Shown: piece by piece, positions 1 to 12,077 of the stretch
Numbering within the stretch: position 1 is the stretch's first letter
How the letters are laid out: the number at the start of each line of letters is the position of its first letter
DNA from: Citrus sinensis
Lineage: Eukaryota > Streptophyta > Magnoliopsida > Sapindales > Rutaceae
Length of the DNA stretch: 64,000 nt
Direction: 5' to 3'
Assembly: GCF_022201045.2 (NCBI RefSeq)
Contig: NC_068559.1
Span: forward strand, 5,678,501 to 5,742,500
Notes under the pieces: model-generated
The model's input: only the letters and a program-made list of their open reading frames with translations
Told to the model about the DNA's origin: nothing
Database searches by the model: none
Program-made: the position numbers and the translations under genes

Positions 1-170
1 AATTACGAATAAATGAAGAGACAATGAAGAAAGCCAACTCTACACAAACAGTAAATCTGAAAGTACAAATTTTCTTTGGCATTTACGTAATCTATACGAT
101 GCCCATCAAATTAATGATAATACAACATTAATTAGAGAAGCGTACAAGTTCCTTCTAAAATTAACGAATA

Positions 171-360
171 GCCCGTTTGGGAGTGTGGTGAGGTAACTGG
201 ACTGCCAAAGCCCAGCTACTAAGATGTTTGGTAACATTTGTAGTTGGACTTTGGCAGCTTAACAAATTTTTTTTCTCAACTTCTATTCCACAGCTATAAC
301 TTTTACTCCACAACAGGTGCAGTTGAAAAGTTACAGTACCTCACTTCCAAACACACCCGA
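171..360. mobile_element. MITE-like element with inverted ends
   Basis: About 190 bp with imperfect terminal inverted repeats. The left end reads CCCGTTTGGGAGTGTGGTGA. The reverse complement of the right end reads CGGGTGTGTTTGGAAGTGAG. There is no coding potential. The GTTTGG-type end resembles hAT-like plant MITEs. I could not settle a target-site duplication, so the class is inferred. Confidence 0.55.
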
Positions 361-570
361 AAGCAACAAATGAATATGCTGATCCACCTATTATTGACCA
401 ATAAATAGCGCCGTTGCAATGTAGATAGTAAGAATCTTAAACCTATACAATTAAAAAGGAGAGATTAATCAAAATTTAACAAAATGGAGGAAAATAGTTT
501 ACATTAAAATCTTGAAAATTAAAAATAGAAAAGAAAAAATTATCAAACAGCGTTATAAACTCATAATTAA

Positions 571-3500
571 TTACCATGCCACTTGTTGAGATGTTGCACT
601 ACCCTTGGAGGGGTCTTTGGGTGAAGGAGCTGAAGGTGTTGGGGGTGCCGGAGGAGGTTCGAAGTTCCCTGTAAACAAACACGATGGGAGCACATATTAT
701 TTGTGAACGAACAAGTTTTTTACACTTTTTTAAGAATTTGAATTCTAGTGGCCAGTTAAAGATAAAAACTATTTAAAAACTACTCAGGCTAATCTCTTAA
801 TACAGATTTCTACGTTTAAAAGTCTACACATTTTAAAATGTCCCAAATTGATTTTTAGCGTACTACATTTTCTAGGGATTTAGGGATTTGTCCTCTAGTA
901 ATCAACTAAAGAAAAAATTGCCTAAACTAGTCAAATTAAGCCCCTATAGAGAATTCTACACACAAAAGTCTGTGTATTTTAAAATGCCCCAAATTAATTT
1001 TTAGTCTGCTACATTTTCTAGATATTTGAACTCTGGCAGCCATCTAAAGAAAAAAAAATTGCTTAAAAACTACTCAAATTATGCCCCCTAATAGAGATTT
1101 CTACACACAAAAGTCTACAAGTTTTAAATGTCCCAAATTGAGTTTTAGCCTGCGTTTTCTAGGGATTTGAATTCTAGTGACCAGCTAAAGAAAAATTATT
1201 TTAAAACTACTCGGACTAAGCCTTATAGAGATTTCTACGAATGAACAAATAAAATTATATGAATTAAAGGGCAGGGAACAGACCACACAGGAGAAGATTT
1301 TCTGGCGGCGGCCGCTCCTTGTTGGGATTGGGATCGGCATCGTAAACTCTAACGTAGAGTTCTTGACCCAAGTGCCAATTTTTCAGGAGCTGTGATCTCA
1401 AATTCCACATTCCTGGATTATCAAGATATGCATATACTGCTGTCCATGCTCCAGGATAAATCTATATAACAATATTTAATATAAACAATTTTGGCATGTG
1501 TATAATTTTAATTGACTAGTGTAAGTGAAGTATTTATGCTCTAGATTAACAGAGAGCGAAGAGCGAGTCACCTGAACAGTGGAACGAACAACGGGATCAT
1601 AAAGATTGTATCTAGAACGTAGTTGAGGATTCCAGTCGCCGATACCATATCTGGAAATCAGATGAAAAAAATTCAGAATGCGTGTGAGTGTGAAAGAAGC
1701 CAGTGTGATAAATATTTATAAAGATGAATACAATTTCGGAAAAAAATTATAATAGGTGCTCTAAGAGTACAGATTTAGATTCAGTGATGAGTTGACTTTT
1801 TGTTAATTTTTTAAAACATACAATTAGAAGTTATTAGATAAGAATATAGAACTAATTAAGCGAAAAATTTCAGTGTGGGTCAGCTCAATATTACATGTAA
1901 ATCCGTAAAAATATAGCATTGGGTTGAGGAATTCAACTCCTCAGTAAACTTCGGATTAGAAAGTGTCTATACTGTATAATAATTATAACCGCAAAGTTTT
2001 TCTTATACTTCAAAATTTGTTTTACTAAATTTTCTAAGATGTGGAATAAGTTTTTTTTTTCTTTTCTCTATTAATGTCAATTTTGTTTTGTTAATACACT
2101 TACCCGACAGTATAAAATCCAAAACCATCCAAGTGCCAGGAATCAATAACTTCCAGTTCGTTCTTGAGCACAATTTCAATCCACCCTCTATGGATTCCCG
2201 TAGCAACAAATACACCGCGTATTGCATCAATATTCGAGGCATTAACGGGGAATTTATCGAGTTCGTAAACACCAGAACCATTGGCAAACTGATCAGCAAG
2301 CTTCAATGGAGTCTCTGGTGTGAGATAAGAGACATTGTTGACTGTGTACAGAGGTGCCCCATCAATTCCAGCTAATGAGCCTTGGAGGATGAAGGTCTGT
2401 GATAGTGTCACATTTGTTACATTGAACGTTCCTTGTGGATTGGGCCTTGCCGCACCTGTTGTCAAATTCCACCTTCATAAACAAATGAAAAATGATGAGA
2501 ATATGATTGAAAGTTAGACACTAGATGGATCAGGATTCTATCTCCTAATTGATGGTTCTAGGTGAAATTATCAAGAAAATTTAATAAATCACAACTGTAT
2601 ATATAAATTTGTCAATATACAATTCAAAACATTTTCAAAAATGAATGATAATGATAACTCAAATCAATAGAGGATCTCAATCCATTTTGAATGCTATTAA
2701 AAGTAATATTTAAATATTTGTATATCCATATAAAAAGTTTTTTTTTTTAATTGAGTTCAATAGAGTCATATAAAAAATTTGTATTTCTGACACTATATTT
2801 ACGTAGTGGATATATATAATAACTATCCCAAAATTTCTAACTGATTGCCAACCAAAGATTTATTGATGTGTTACAACATTAAAATATTGACGATTGAATA
2901 ATAAAATCAATTAACAACTAAAATATGTCCTTAGGGGCAATTTTTTTTTAACTAATTATTCAAATTCGAATCCTTAGGCGACAAGGATTAAAAATTGATT
3001 TTGGACTTCGGACGCATCACTTTGGATCTTAAGTATGTAAATGTAGCATTAATTTCCGAAAAGTACGTCAGGATATTTCTAGTGTTTCTATGATAAGAGT
3101 TAACGAAGCAACCTCTAGAAAAGCATGAATGAATATCAACCGTTCGATTAAATTACCTAATGTCCTTGGCTTGATCGATGGACAATTGCAGATTAAACGG
3201 ATCGAGCCCTTTTGGAGGAATCCCAATGGGTGGAGTGGTAGAGTTATCATAGTGTAGCACCGCAACACCGTAAATACTACTATTTGCATCAGCATGGGAC
3301 AGTTTTGGACTTGCCACAATATAATAATCAGCTGGGTTCTTGTCTGCTGTGACGAGCACAGAGTAAGACTGCCCAACGTGCACGTCTAATGAATCCAACT
3401 TTATCTTATTGGTGTATGATCCTTCTGTTTCAACCAACACCATCCGATGGTTCTGAATCCTGAAATTGAAACTCCATGCTGTCCCCACATTTGATATCCT

Positions 3501-4658
3501 GAATCGATACGTTTTTCCTACATATATGAAAAGGCATGATCAGAATTTTGGTTTAACTGGACAAAAATAATAAATCCTGTAAAATTATGAGTGCCAAAAT
3601 GTCAATTTTGTATAATTAAGTAAATTTCCACGTAGAGTTGGGCCAAGGGCTTCACGTCTCAGGCCACATCACAGTTTCGCCGCTACACGTATTTCTTTTC
3701 ATCTATGCTTACCTTTTGTAACAGTGAAAGACTCGTGCTCTGTTGTGTTGGGATTCATTAACGAAACTTTTCCATTCATTAGCATCCAATCAGGGGGAAT
3801 GAAGTAAGCCCATTGCATTTTTTTCATCTTTGACCTAATTTCCTGTCACAATTGGAGACCATAATCAAAATGAGAAAGCATTATTATCAGTTTGTGCAAA
3901 GAGTTTGTACCACTAGTACTATTAATTTTTTTTTCTTTTACCTTGTAGCTTTCCTGGTACCAATCACCAATGAGAAGATCAAACTCTGCCTCAGGTTTTG
4001 GGAAAGGTACATTGATCGCAATGCGATTGTTAATCCGAATTGGACCAAACCCACCTCCAGCTTTTTGAAAGTTGATTGAAGGGAAGTAAAAAAAGCTACC
4101 AATTTGATCCTTGGTTTGAAACACATAAGTCCAATTGGTTCCGGGTTGAATTGGACAGTTTGTGCCTGAAACTCCATCTTGCCATGAGTTTAATCTCTGT
4201 TGTATTCCGTTCCTGCAAACATTGAAGCCAATCGCAAATGCAGATTTCAGGACCCGATAATCAATCATGTAATTTTAACAATAATTCGGACGTCTATACT
4301 AGAGGATGAATTTGAATTATATAATACCATGTAAAGAGTAGAGGCTCATCCATTTTGTTGAACACATTGACATGAATCATATCGTCGGTTGAACAGTTGA
4401 TAAGAGGGCCTGGAAACATTCCATTGATAGTAATAACCTATCCAAAGAAACAAACAAAACTTACATTATTTTTTGGAGAAACAACACCACAATCTAGTAA
4501 ATTTATCATACGGTTACCGGTTGATCTGCAAAAACTGGTCTGATACTCGTGTCAATCGCGACATGCCATTCCAGGAAAATGTCCTCAGCATTAGCTATTG
4601 CCCTCAGCATCCCCAGGATGTATGCAAATTTGATTACACTGACTCCGGAAAACGCCAT
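571..4658 (-). CDS. SKS: SKU5-similar (monocopper oxidase-like) secreted protein, copy 1
   Basis: Nine coding exons, highest coordinate first: 4658-4518, 4437-4328, 4212-3942, 3842-3713, 3517-3157, 2472-2104, 1650-1572, 1461-1284, 668-571. All introns are GT-AG and the frame closes to 578 aa. The first residues form a signal peptide ending near ANA, before EDIFLEW. Three cupredoxin-like domains follow: WNGIQQRLNSWQDG in domain 1, NFRIQNH and HVGQSYSVLVTAD in domain 2, DSWHLDGFGF and MWNLRSQLL in domain 3. The copper-binding histidines of ascorbate oxidase are replaced (TWNG where HWHG is expected, SWHLDG where HPWHLHG is expected). This is typical of the SKU5/SKS family, which acts at the plasma membrane and wall in directional growth and pollen-tube growth and is not expected to be an active oxidase. 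The C-terminus after LLLCG is a proline- and serine-rich tail from its own small exon. It is the downstream tandem copy of the gene at 6060-8529. Confidence 0.93.
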
Positions 4659-6059
4659 TGCATAGGTTTCTTTGCCGGGCGTGCTTATTAATTTAATTTT
4701 CAGAACAAGCAGGAAGAAGTAGATAGGGTAATAAATTGAATATGGGAATTGTATGAAATTAACGGGTTTTGTTGAAATAAGTATTGAATGCAATTTTGTA
4801 ATGTGTGTGCTTTCTATTCTCTAGGAGGCATTGGTTTCTCAGGAAGTTAATTAATCGCACCAGCATCTTCCAGCTAATCAGAAGTTACTGATGCCATTAT
4901 CTACGATACTAACAAAGATCCAGCAGGCCTTTTTGCATAATTAATCTTTGAACATAGTAAATTAAAGTGACAATTATTGTTTGATTTCAGTTTTAAATAA
5001 TTAATATGCTGGAGATATATTGCTTTCATGGTGTTTGGCATTGAGCTGGGCCGGATTGCCTGATTGGCAATCCTACTGAAATTTCCTCAATGTTATCGCA
5101 ATCGTAGAGGTTAAAACAATCACAAATTTTGATTTTATAATTACTTTTGAATTAGAATTCTATCATAATCTGAGTTGTTGCTTTTAAAAATGTTGTGATG
5201 ACATGTACGTATTAGTAGTAGTATATAGTTATGATATAATTACTATTATATTTCTTCTATTAACCATCAATCATTCATGTAAATTATTATTATTATGGAA
5301 GAGAGATTTGTCTAAGTTGAATTTTACTTTTTATCAGATCTGTTAAGTGTTATATTTGTTTGTCTTAGAACTTATGTCATCTAGAAAGAAAAAGTAGAAA
5401 ACTTTGACTCATCTATTATTTGATTAAAAAGAAATTAAATATTTGAGAGTAGAAAACTTTGTTCTTTTGCAGTAAGTAACAAGTCTTTGTTCAATTAATG
5501 AATATTTTGAGAGTACCGGCGAGGTTATGCAACATGATTACCAAATCTCTAACGGATTACATTAGCTTGCAATTCCCGATACCATTAATTGCAAGCCAAT
5601 GATCCTTTGAAATTTAGTGAGCAAAAATATTAATTTTTCTGCTACTTGATTCCGAAAAAAAAAATCATTAATTTTTATTTTCGTTACTTTAGCCTGCAAC
5701 TGACGGTACCACGGCATACTATATCATACATCATTATGATAATAACGTACGCAAAACTAAATTATTTTAGTAAAGAAAGTGAATGAAAAGATGTTAATTA
5801 AGGAAATCATCTTCCACTCTCATCCAAATCATCATGAGAATAAATTATTAGGCAAAAATAGCTCAGTTGATGACTACATAAATAATGCCAATAACCATCT
5901 ATAGATGAATTATCTAAATTTTCTTTAAAATAATTTCTCAATTTCGATCAAATTCTTTATTTGCCCCCATTGGATAGCTATAAAATACAAAATATGAGGT
6001 TAAGCTCTTTTAGTAAGTAAAATTTTCCCCCAACTGATTCAAAAGTCTAGCTCTGCTAG
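4659..6059. other. Intergenic, AT-rich
   Basis: Separates the two tandem SKS genes. It holds the upstream region of copy 1, which reads leftwards, and the 3' flank of copy 2. I see no ORF, RNA gene or clear repeat. A promoter must lie near 4660-5100 but no TATA box stands out with confidence. Confidence 0.6.
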
Positions 6060-8529
6060 TTATGGAGCTGGTGCTGGTGCGCTAACAGTTCTATTAGAAC
6101 CATCAAAAATTCCTGCAAACAGGCAGTAAAATTTCATTTCAGAGACAAGGAAAACATAATTATGACAACAAAACCAATTTTAAATGTAGAAACTTGCACT
6201 GACCACATAGTAACAGATTTTCAGGGGGCGGCCGCTCCTTGGCAGGATTAGGATCAGAATTGTGAACTCTGATGTAGAGTTCTTGGCCTAAAAACCAATT
6301 TTGCAGGAGCTGCGATCTCAAATTCCACATTCCAGGATTGTCGAGAAATGCATAAACTGCAGTCCATCCTCCAGGATAGACTTGCACCGTGGAGCGGACA
6401 ACAGGATCAAAAAGATTGTATGTGCTGCGTGATTCTGGTGCCCACTCTCCAATGCCAAACCTGATAAAAGAATTAAAAGTATGAGAAATTTAGCAAAAAA
6501 CTTGAAAACCGCATTCTTAAATTTGTAACAATAAAAATGATGGGTGGCAGTGGCGACCCCGGTTGATGATGGATAAGAAAATTACCCAACAACATGGAAA
6601 CCAAAACCATCCAAATGCCAAGAATCAATCACATCCAAATTGTTGTTAAAAACAAGTTCTATCCAGCCTTTGTGATTCCCAGTAACAACGGAAACTCCAC
6701 GTGTAGCTTCATCGTTGACAGAATTCGTGGGGAACCAGTCAAGTTGGTAGACGCCTGAACCATTGACAAAGTAATCTGCAAGCTTCAATGGAGTTTCTAA
6801 AGTAAGATAAGAGACATTGTTAATGACATAACGCGGCCAGCCACTAATCTCAGCTTTTGAGCCTTGGAGAATGAAGGTTTGTGATAATGTCACATTTGAT
6901 ACATTAAAAGTTCCTTGCGGGTTAGGCCTTGCTGCTCCTGCTGTCAAGTTCCATCTGATTATGAAGCAATGGAGAAGTCAGAGTTGAAGTAACAGTTAAT
7001 GCAAATGGTAACAATGGGAATCACTTTGTTTGATGTGAAAGTTCTTTAAGAAGTACATGAAAACTTCATTTTACCTCACAGACTTGGCTTGATTCATTGA
7101 AAAGTCTAGATCAAATGGATCAGGACCAATTGGAAGAGGGCCAGTAACTTGAGATTTGGAATTCGAATAGTGAAGCACTCCTAGACCAACAAGATTGCTA
7201 GAATCATTTGTGCTGATCAATTTAGGACTTGCAACTATGTAATAATCGGCTTCATTTTGATCTGCTGTGACTAGAACAGAGTAGGACTGGCCAACGTGCA
7301 CATCGAGAGAACGCAATGTGATCTGGTTGGTGTAAGACCCTTCTGTTTCAACCAACACCATCTTATGATTCTGAATCCTGAAGTTGAAACTAAATACACT
7401 CCCCACATTTGATATCCTGAACCTATAAGTCATCCCTGCATAACACAAAAGCAGAACTCATTGTGTGTGTGTTCATAGAGCTCACATGAGTCATATGCAC
7501 CAATGGCCTAATGGATCAAATTTAAAAAATATACAAAAATAAAAATGAAAAACAAATCAATAATAGAAAAAATTTTCTCATTTTCATTTTCTGTTTACCT
7601 TTTGTAACCGTGAAGGACTCAGGCTCTCTTGTCATTTGGTATCCGAAAGGACCTTTTCCATTCATCAGAATAACATCAGGAATAGCATTGTAAGCCGTAA
7701 GTGAAGTGTTCGCCATTGATCTTGTTTTCTGTAATAGTTTGCATTAAAAAAGAAAGTAATAATTGTTAGCTCCAAAGAAATTAAAAGCAAATTGATAAAA
7801 TTTTCAAGTTTTTCACCTTGTAGTCATCATAAAACCAGTCACCAATGAGAAGATCAAATTCAGCTTCTGGTTTGGGGAAGGGGACAGAAATGACTATGCG
7901 ATTATTGACTCGAATTGGCCCAAATCCTCCACCAGCTTTTTGGAAATTAATGGAGGGGAAGTAGAAAAAGCTGCCAATTTGATCCTTGACTTGAAAAACA
8001 TAAGTCCAGTTCTTACGGGGTAGAATTGGGCAGTTGGTGCCCGAAACTCCATCTTGCCATGAGTTTAGCCTTTGCTGTATGCCATTCCTGCGCAAGACAG
8101 AACCGTTTTCCACCTAGATAAGTAACCGAGAGAACATTTGGATGAAGATAAAAATGCAGATCAAATAATCCTATGTGCATACCATGTGAAGAGTAGAGGC
8201 TCATCCAGATTGTTAAAAACATTTACGTGGACAAAATCATTGGTTGTTGAATTGATAAGGGGTCCAGGGAACATCCCATTGATGGTAATGACCTGGAGAA
8301 ACAGACATCATAGAGTCAATTTAAGTGAGGAGCCAGAAACTAGCAAAATTTGGAAAAGAAAATTATGTGATGTGCTGCATACAGGCTGATCAACTGACAA
8401 AGGTTTGATAGTGGTGTCAGCGGCCACATCCCATTCCAGAAAGATGTCGATGCCATTAGCACCAGCGATGAAGATTGCAAGCAATGCTGCACATGGGATT
8501 AGCAAACTATGCTTGCCGGCAAAGGCCAT
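6060..8529 (-). CDS. SKS: SKU5-similar (monocopper oxidase-like) secreted protein, copy 2
   Basis: Eight coding exons: 8529-8383, 8292-8183, 8087-7817, 7728-7599, 7435-7075, 6954-6586, 6460-6204, 6112-6060, giving 565 aa with the frame intact. The signal peptide is clear (hydrophobic run LLIPCAALLAIFIAGANG, then IDIFLEW). Exons 2-6 have exactly the same lengths as in copy 1 (110, 271, 130, 361, 369 bp), so the two are recent tandem duplicates. Exon 7 (257 bp) equals exons 7 and 8 of copy 1 joined (79+178), so one intron differs between the copies. The same family motifs are present (WNGIQQRLNSWQDG, NFRIQNHKMVLVE, SWHLDGFGF), with copper ligands missing. It ends in a short tail, SAPAPAP. Predicted role: non-catalytic cell-wall or plasma-membrane glycoprotein with many N-x-S/T sites. 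Which SKS subgroup it belongs to is not resolved. Confidence 0.94.
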
Positions 8530-9597
8530 TGAAAATTGTGAAGTACAATGTGTTATTACACTTTCCTTTTAGCTTAATAAATGCATAGTTAAAAAGGGTC
8601 AATATAACTTACTGAGCAGCCTAGAAGAATGATGCCAGCCGGCAGAATTCTGCAAAATATTATCCAATTGTATCTCTCACAGCCTTGTTTTCTTCAGCCT
8701 GGATGAGAAATTTGATTCTTAGCCTAATACATATCAGCTGTTAATTTTCTTGTTTTTGACATATGTCATGATGTAAATTATCTGATTGGGCTGCTAAAAC
8801 TATTGTTTAATGCATCCATGAGGCCATACCTCTTTGTTGCTTCTTGTAAGCAACAATGCTACTTTCACAGTAAATAAGTTACAAAATTATGACAAAGGCA
8901 TTAAAAAAAGAAAAATAACTTATCTTTTATTTAGACATTTTAGTTTTTCACACATTTTCTTAAAATTTTGTAATTCAATTTTTTCTCACTTCGACAAAAA
9001 AATGTCTCACAAAGTGGTTTTGTTTTTATCCGAGGAGCCAAAAGAAACTATATTCTAAGCAAATAATTGCCCATTTACCAAAAACTTCAATATGTCAAAA
9101 TAAACTCAGACCTTAGAAAGACGACATGTCATTTTGTTCTTTTAAAAAAAAACTCGTCATGTTATATTATTATAGGCGACATTGAGGACCATCGATCACA
9201 GCAACTTATGTAAAGCTCGTGCGGGGCACATGAACAACCACAAACTAAATAAAAGAACGACATCCTTCTGATGTCGTTTTGTTGGTTGGTTAATTTTTTC
9301 GAGAAATGCCTGACTACTGATCAACAAGCAGTGTTCTTACAGCTCATTTGAGAGCGCTTAGCGAGTTTTAGAGAGAGAAATTGGTTTCCATTTGTTCTCT
9401 GTAATGCCCTTGAAATTCTTGTCATCTTGTTCTTTCTTTTAGTGAAATCATTTGACTCTGTTTCTTAGTGGATGTAGGCGCCTCTGATATGCTAAACTAC
9501 TTACACCCTTTTGTTCTTTTTCGATCTAATTTTTTTTTTTTTTAGCTTTCTCTTCATCCAATTTCTTTGTTTGTTCATCTCGATTGTTTCTAGGGTC
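8530..9597. other. Intergenic upstream of SKS copy 2
   Basis: About 1.1 kb including the upstream region of the SKS gene that reads leftwards. Short ORFs here show no recognisable motif. AT-rich, with no repeat or RNA gene seen. Confidence 0.6.
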
Positions 9598-9605
9598 AGT
9601 ACTAT

Positions 9606-10322
9606 CAAAGGCTTGGCAAAATTCGGGTGTGGTCCGGGTTTTGGTGTTGCCCGGGATCAGACCGGATGAGTGAAACTCAAGACCGGACTCGGGTTAAAAC
9701 CCGATTTTTTCGGGTGCGGTCCGGGCTCAAGTCTGGCACCCCCCGAGCCCTGGTTTTTTATCCGGGTTTCTAAGCCCACATGTGATAAATTCAATTTTTC
9801 TTCAAATTTTTCTTTCATTTCTTTAACAATGCAAATTTTAAAAAAAGAAAATAGTCAAATAAACTCATTCAATCTCAAACTTTAAAAAAGAAAATAGTCA
9901 AATACAAATATATAACATACTAACAATGCAAATTGTACACAAATAATAAATAAAAATTGTTTTAATCCACTTCTAATGCCTAAATTCATCCAATTTTTAA
10001 CCTAAACTCATTCAATCTATTTAAAAAAATAAATAAATTCAACAACACAATAGTCACACAATAAATCTAAATAACATCCAACATATCGTAAATTTATAAT
10101 TATATATTTATAATATATAATAGATTTATATTTTCTTTTTTTTAATTTATTAAGAAACCAGGTCCGGGTTCGGGGTTTTTGGTGTTGAGCCCGGACCCGG
10201 GCTCGAAAATGTCTGGGTTTGAGAATTTCAAACCCGGATCCGGTTTTTTTGTGTATGTGGTTCGGGTTTTGTCCGGACTGGATTGCCTGGGTCCGATCCG
10301 AGCAGGCTTTTTTGACACCCTT
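9606..10322. mobile_element. Non-autonomous hAT-like DNA transposon
   Basis: A 717-bp element flanked on both sides by the same 8-bp sequence AGTACTAT (9598-9605 and 10323-10330), the target duplication length of hAT elements. The ends are imperfect inverted repeats: left CAAAGGCTTGGCAAAATTC, right (reverse complement) AAGGGTGTCAAAAAAGCC. Just inside both ends are GC-rich blocks built of CCGGGTT/CGGGTCCGG words (9622-9770 and 10160-10300), in opposite orientation to each other. The centre is AT-rich. There is no transposase, so it would need one in trans. Left and right ends share only part of their sequence, so it is probably old. Confidence 0.82.
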
Positions 10323-10469
10323 AGTACTATGGTTTTGGGGTGTTTGGTTATTGAGAAAATTAGGGCTTAAAACACAACAATTAAATTTCTTGTGTTCAAC
10401 TTTATGTAGAAAATAAGAAATAGCCAGTCGAAGGATATCAGACACTAGTTGAGCAAGTGATATTGAGAA

Positions 10470-10846
10470 AAGATATCTCTGGCTGTTGCAAGTTCCTCAC
10501 TTCAACATCCGCAAGGTTTTGGAGGCTTACATGTTGCGTTGGCCCTTTTCATATCCACCTCAATTCTGGTGAATTTTCCAGGCCCAACTTTGCTAAACTT
10601 GAGAGCAACATGAGATTTTTACTCCTGGTTTCGGTATAACCCTCCGAGTTCAAACACCTCCCGTGCCTTATTGCAAAATCCAATCATCACGACTTGCAAA
10701 TTTTTCAGCCTTTGAATCAACATTGCATAACCATTGTTTGCTCTTACATTTACAATCTCCAATTTTCTATAGAAACATGCATGGAGGCTGCTTTCTTCTA
10801 GGACGGTAGCATATTTCTCCAAAATCAATCTTTTTTTTTTATACAA
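10470..10846 (-). pseudogene. CC-NBS-LRR resistance gene fragment (LRR part)
   Basis: Minus-strand translation gives leucine-rich repeat text of the coiled-coil NLR type: LKNLQVVMIGFCNKAREVF from about 10740 down, then, in another frame, LSSLAKLGLENSPELRWI, a stop, KGPTQHVSLQNL. The W-K-G-P-T-Q-H-V-S-L phrase is common in the LRRs of RPS2/RPS5-like plant NLRs. The stop falls where tryptophan is expected, and there is at least one frame change, so this is a pseudogene. The upstream (5') side is cut about 25 bp from the copia element at 10871. A P-loop fragment of the same class lies on the same strand at 25717-25938, and both may come from one disrupted gene. Confidence 0.7.
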
Positions 10847-10870
10847 AATTAATCATTTAATTAAGGATAA

Positions 10871-11104
10871 TGTTGGAGATTTAGTCAATTAATTGTAAAT
10901 ATTTGGGTGTATCTTTTCCTTTATTATTTGATTTAGTCATAACAAGAAAGCACATATTAGGGAGATATTGTAGGATTAGTTTACATAATTTAGAGATTCT
11001 TTATTTAGTTTTCTTTTTAATTAGCTTTCTAAGTGTATATATTCTGTCAAAGTTAATGAGAAAGAATGAACAAGAATTATTAATTCATCAGTATTCTTGT
11101 TTCA
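10871..11104 (+). repeat. Copia 5' LTR
   Basis: 234 bp, beginning TGTTGGAGATTTAG and ending CTTGTTTCA. It matches the 3' LTR except for six substitutions. It is preceded by the target duplication GATAA. The primer binding site follows at once. Confidence 0.96.
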
Positions 11105-11116
11105 TGGTATCAGAGC
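11105..11116 (+). other. Primer binding site (initiator Met tRNA)
   Basis: TGGTATCAGAGC lies directly after the 5' LTR. This is the standard copia minus-strand primer site, complementary to the 3' end of plant initiator methionine tRNA. Confidence 0.93.
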
Positions 11117-11162
11117 TAGGTTACTAGTCAGTTTTTTTTTTTTTTCTAGAGAACTGCTAAAT

Positions 11163-12056
11163 ATGACCTTAGAGGTGTCTTCCACTACAGCAAATCAAGC
11201 ATCTGCAGGATCCATAACCGGATCCTCATCTACACCGTCTTTTGACAGCCACTATTTGCAAATTACACAGCACAAGCTTAACGGACTGAATTTTCGAGAA
11301 TGGTTTCAATCCGTTATTCTTGTCATCAGGGGTAGAGGGAAGGTTGGCTACTTGACAGGGGCAATAACACCTCCTTCGGACACAGCACCAACTTATAGCA
11401 CTTGGGAAGCAGAAAATTTGATTGTCATGGCTTGGCTCATTAATTCTGTGGAGCCAAGTATTGGACGAACTTATCTGTTTTACAAGACAGCAAAGGAGAT
11501 TTGGGAGGCAGTCCAAGAAATTTATTATGATCTTGAAAACACATCTCAATGTTTTGAGATTCGATCAAAGATTCGCAACACCAAACAAGGAAATCACACG
11601 GTCACTGAATATTAGAATTCCTTAATGGAGTTGTCACAGGAAATTGATCTTTTTTATGAGATGGGATGGTCATGTACCATTGATGCAGAAAAATATAAGA
11701 AAATGCTTGAGAAAGAGCGTATTTTTGATTTTTTCCAGGGATTGAATCCGAATTTGGATGAAGTACGTGGAAGACTGCTCGGGATGAAGCCTTTTCCAAC
11801 CCTTCGAGAATCGTTTGCTGAGGTAAGGAGAGAAGAAAGTAGGAAGCGTGTGATGATGAATCCTTCCAGCCAAGATACTCCTTCCTTAGAAGCACGAGTC
11901 TCGGCTCTTGTAGCAAACAAACAAGATGATGGTCATGTATCTCAGTCGAGAGACAATATATGGTGTGATTATTGTAAGAAGCCCTATCACACTCGTGAAA
12001 CTTGTTGTGACTTACATGGCAAGCCACCTAATTGGAAACCGAAGAAGCAACGCTAG
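11163..12056 (+). pseudogene. Copia gag
   Basis: Starts at the ATG at 11163 (MTLEVSS). The reading frame is broken by TAG at 11613-11615 and ends at TAG at 12054-12056, with the same frame continuing into pol. A CCHC zinc knuckle, spacing C-x2-C-x4-H-x4-C (CDYCKKPYHTRETC), lies near 11963-12004 and would bind RNA in the virus-like particle. The 11613 stop splits gag into two parts. Confidence 0.9.
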
Positions 12057-12077
12057 CAAACCAAATCAGCCAATATA

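Noticed and set aside
1261..1284. Stop of SKS copy 1 directly after LLLCGLFPAL
   Set aside because: The frame does end there if unspliced. But a good donor at 1283 and acceptor at 669 join in frame to a proline-rich tail, and copy 2 has the same splice position after LLLCG.
8834..9058. 74-codon open frame between the SKS gene and the hAT element
   Set aside because: AT-rich composition, no motif, no splice context. Looks like a chance frame.
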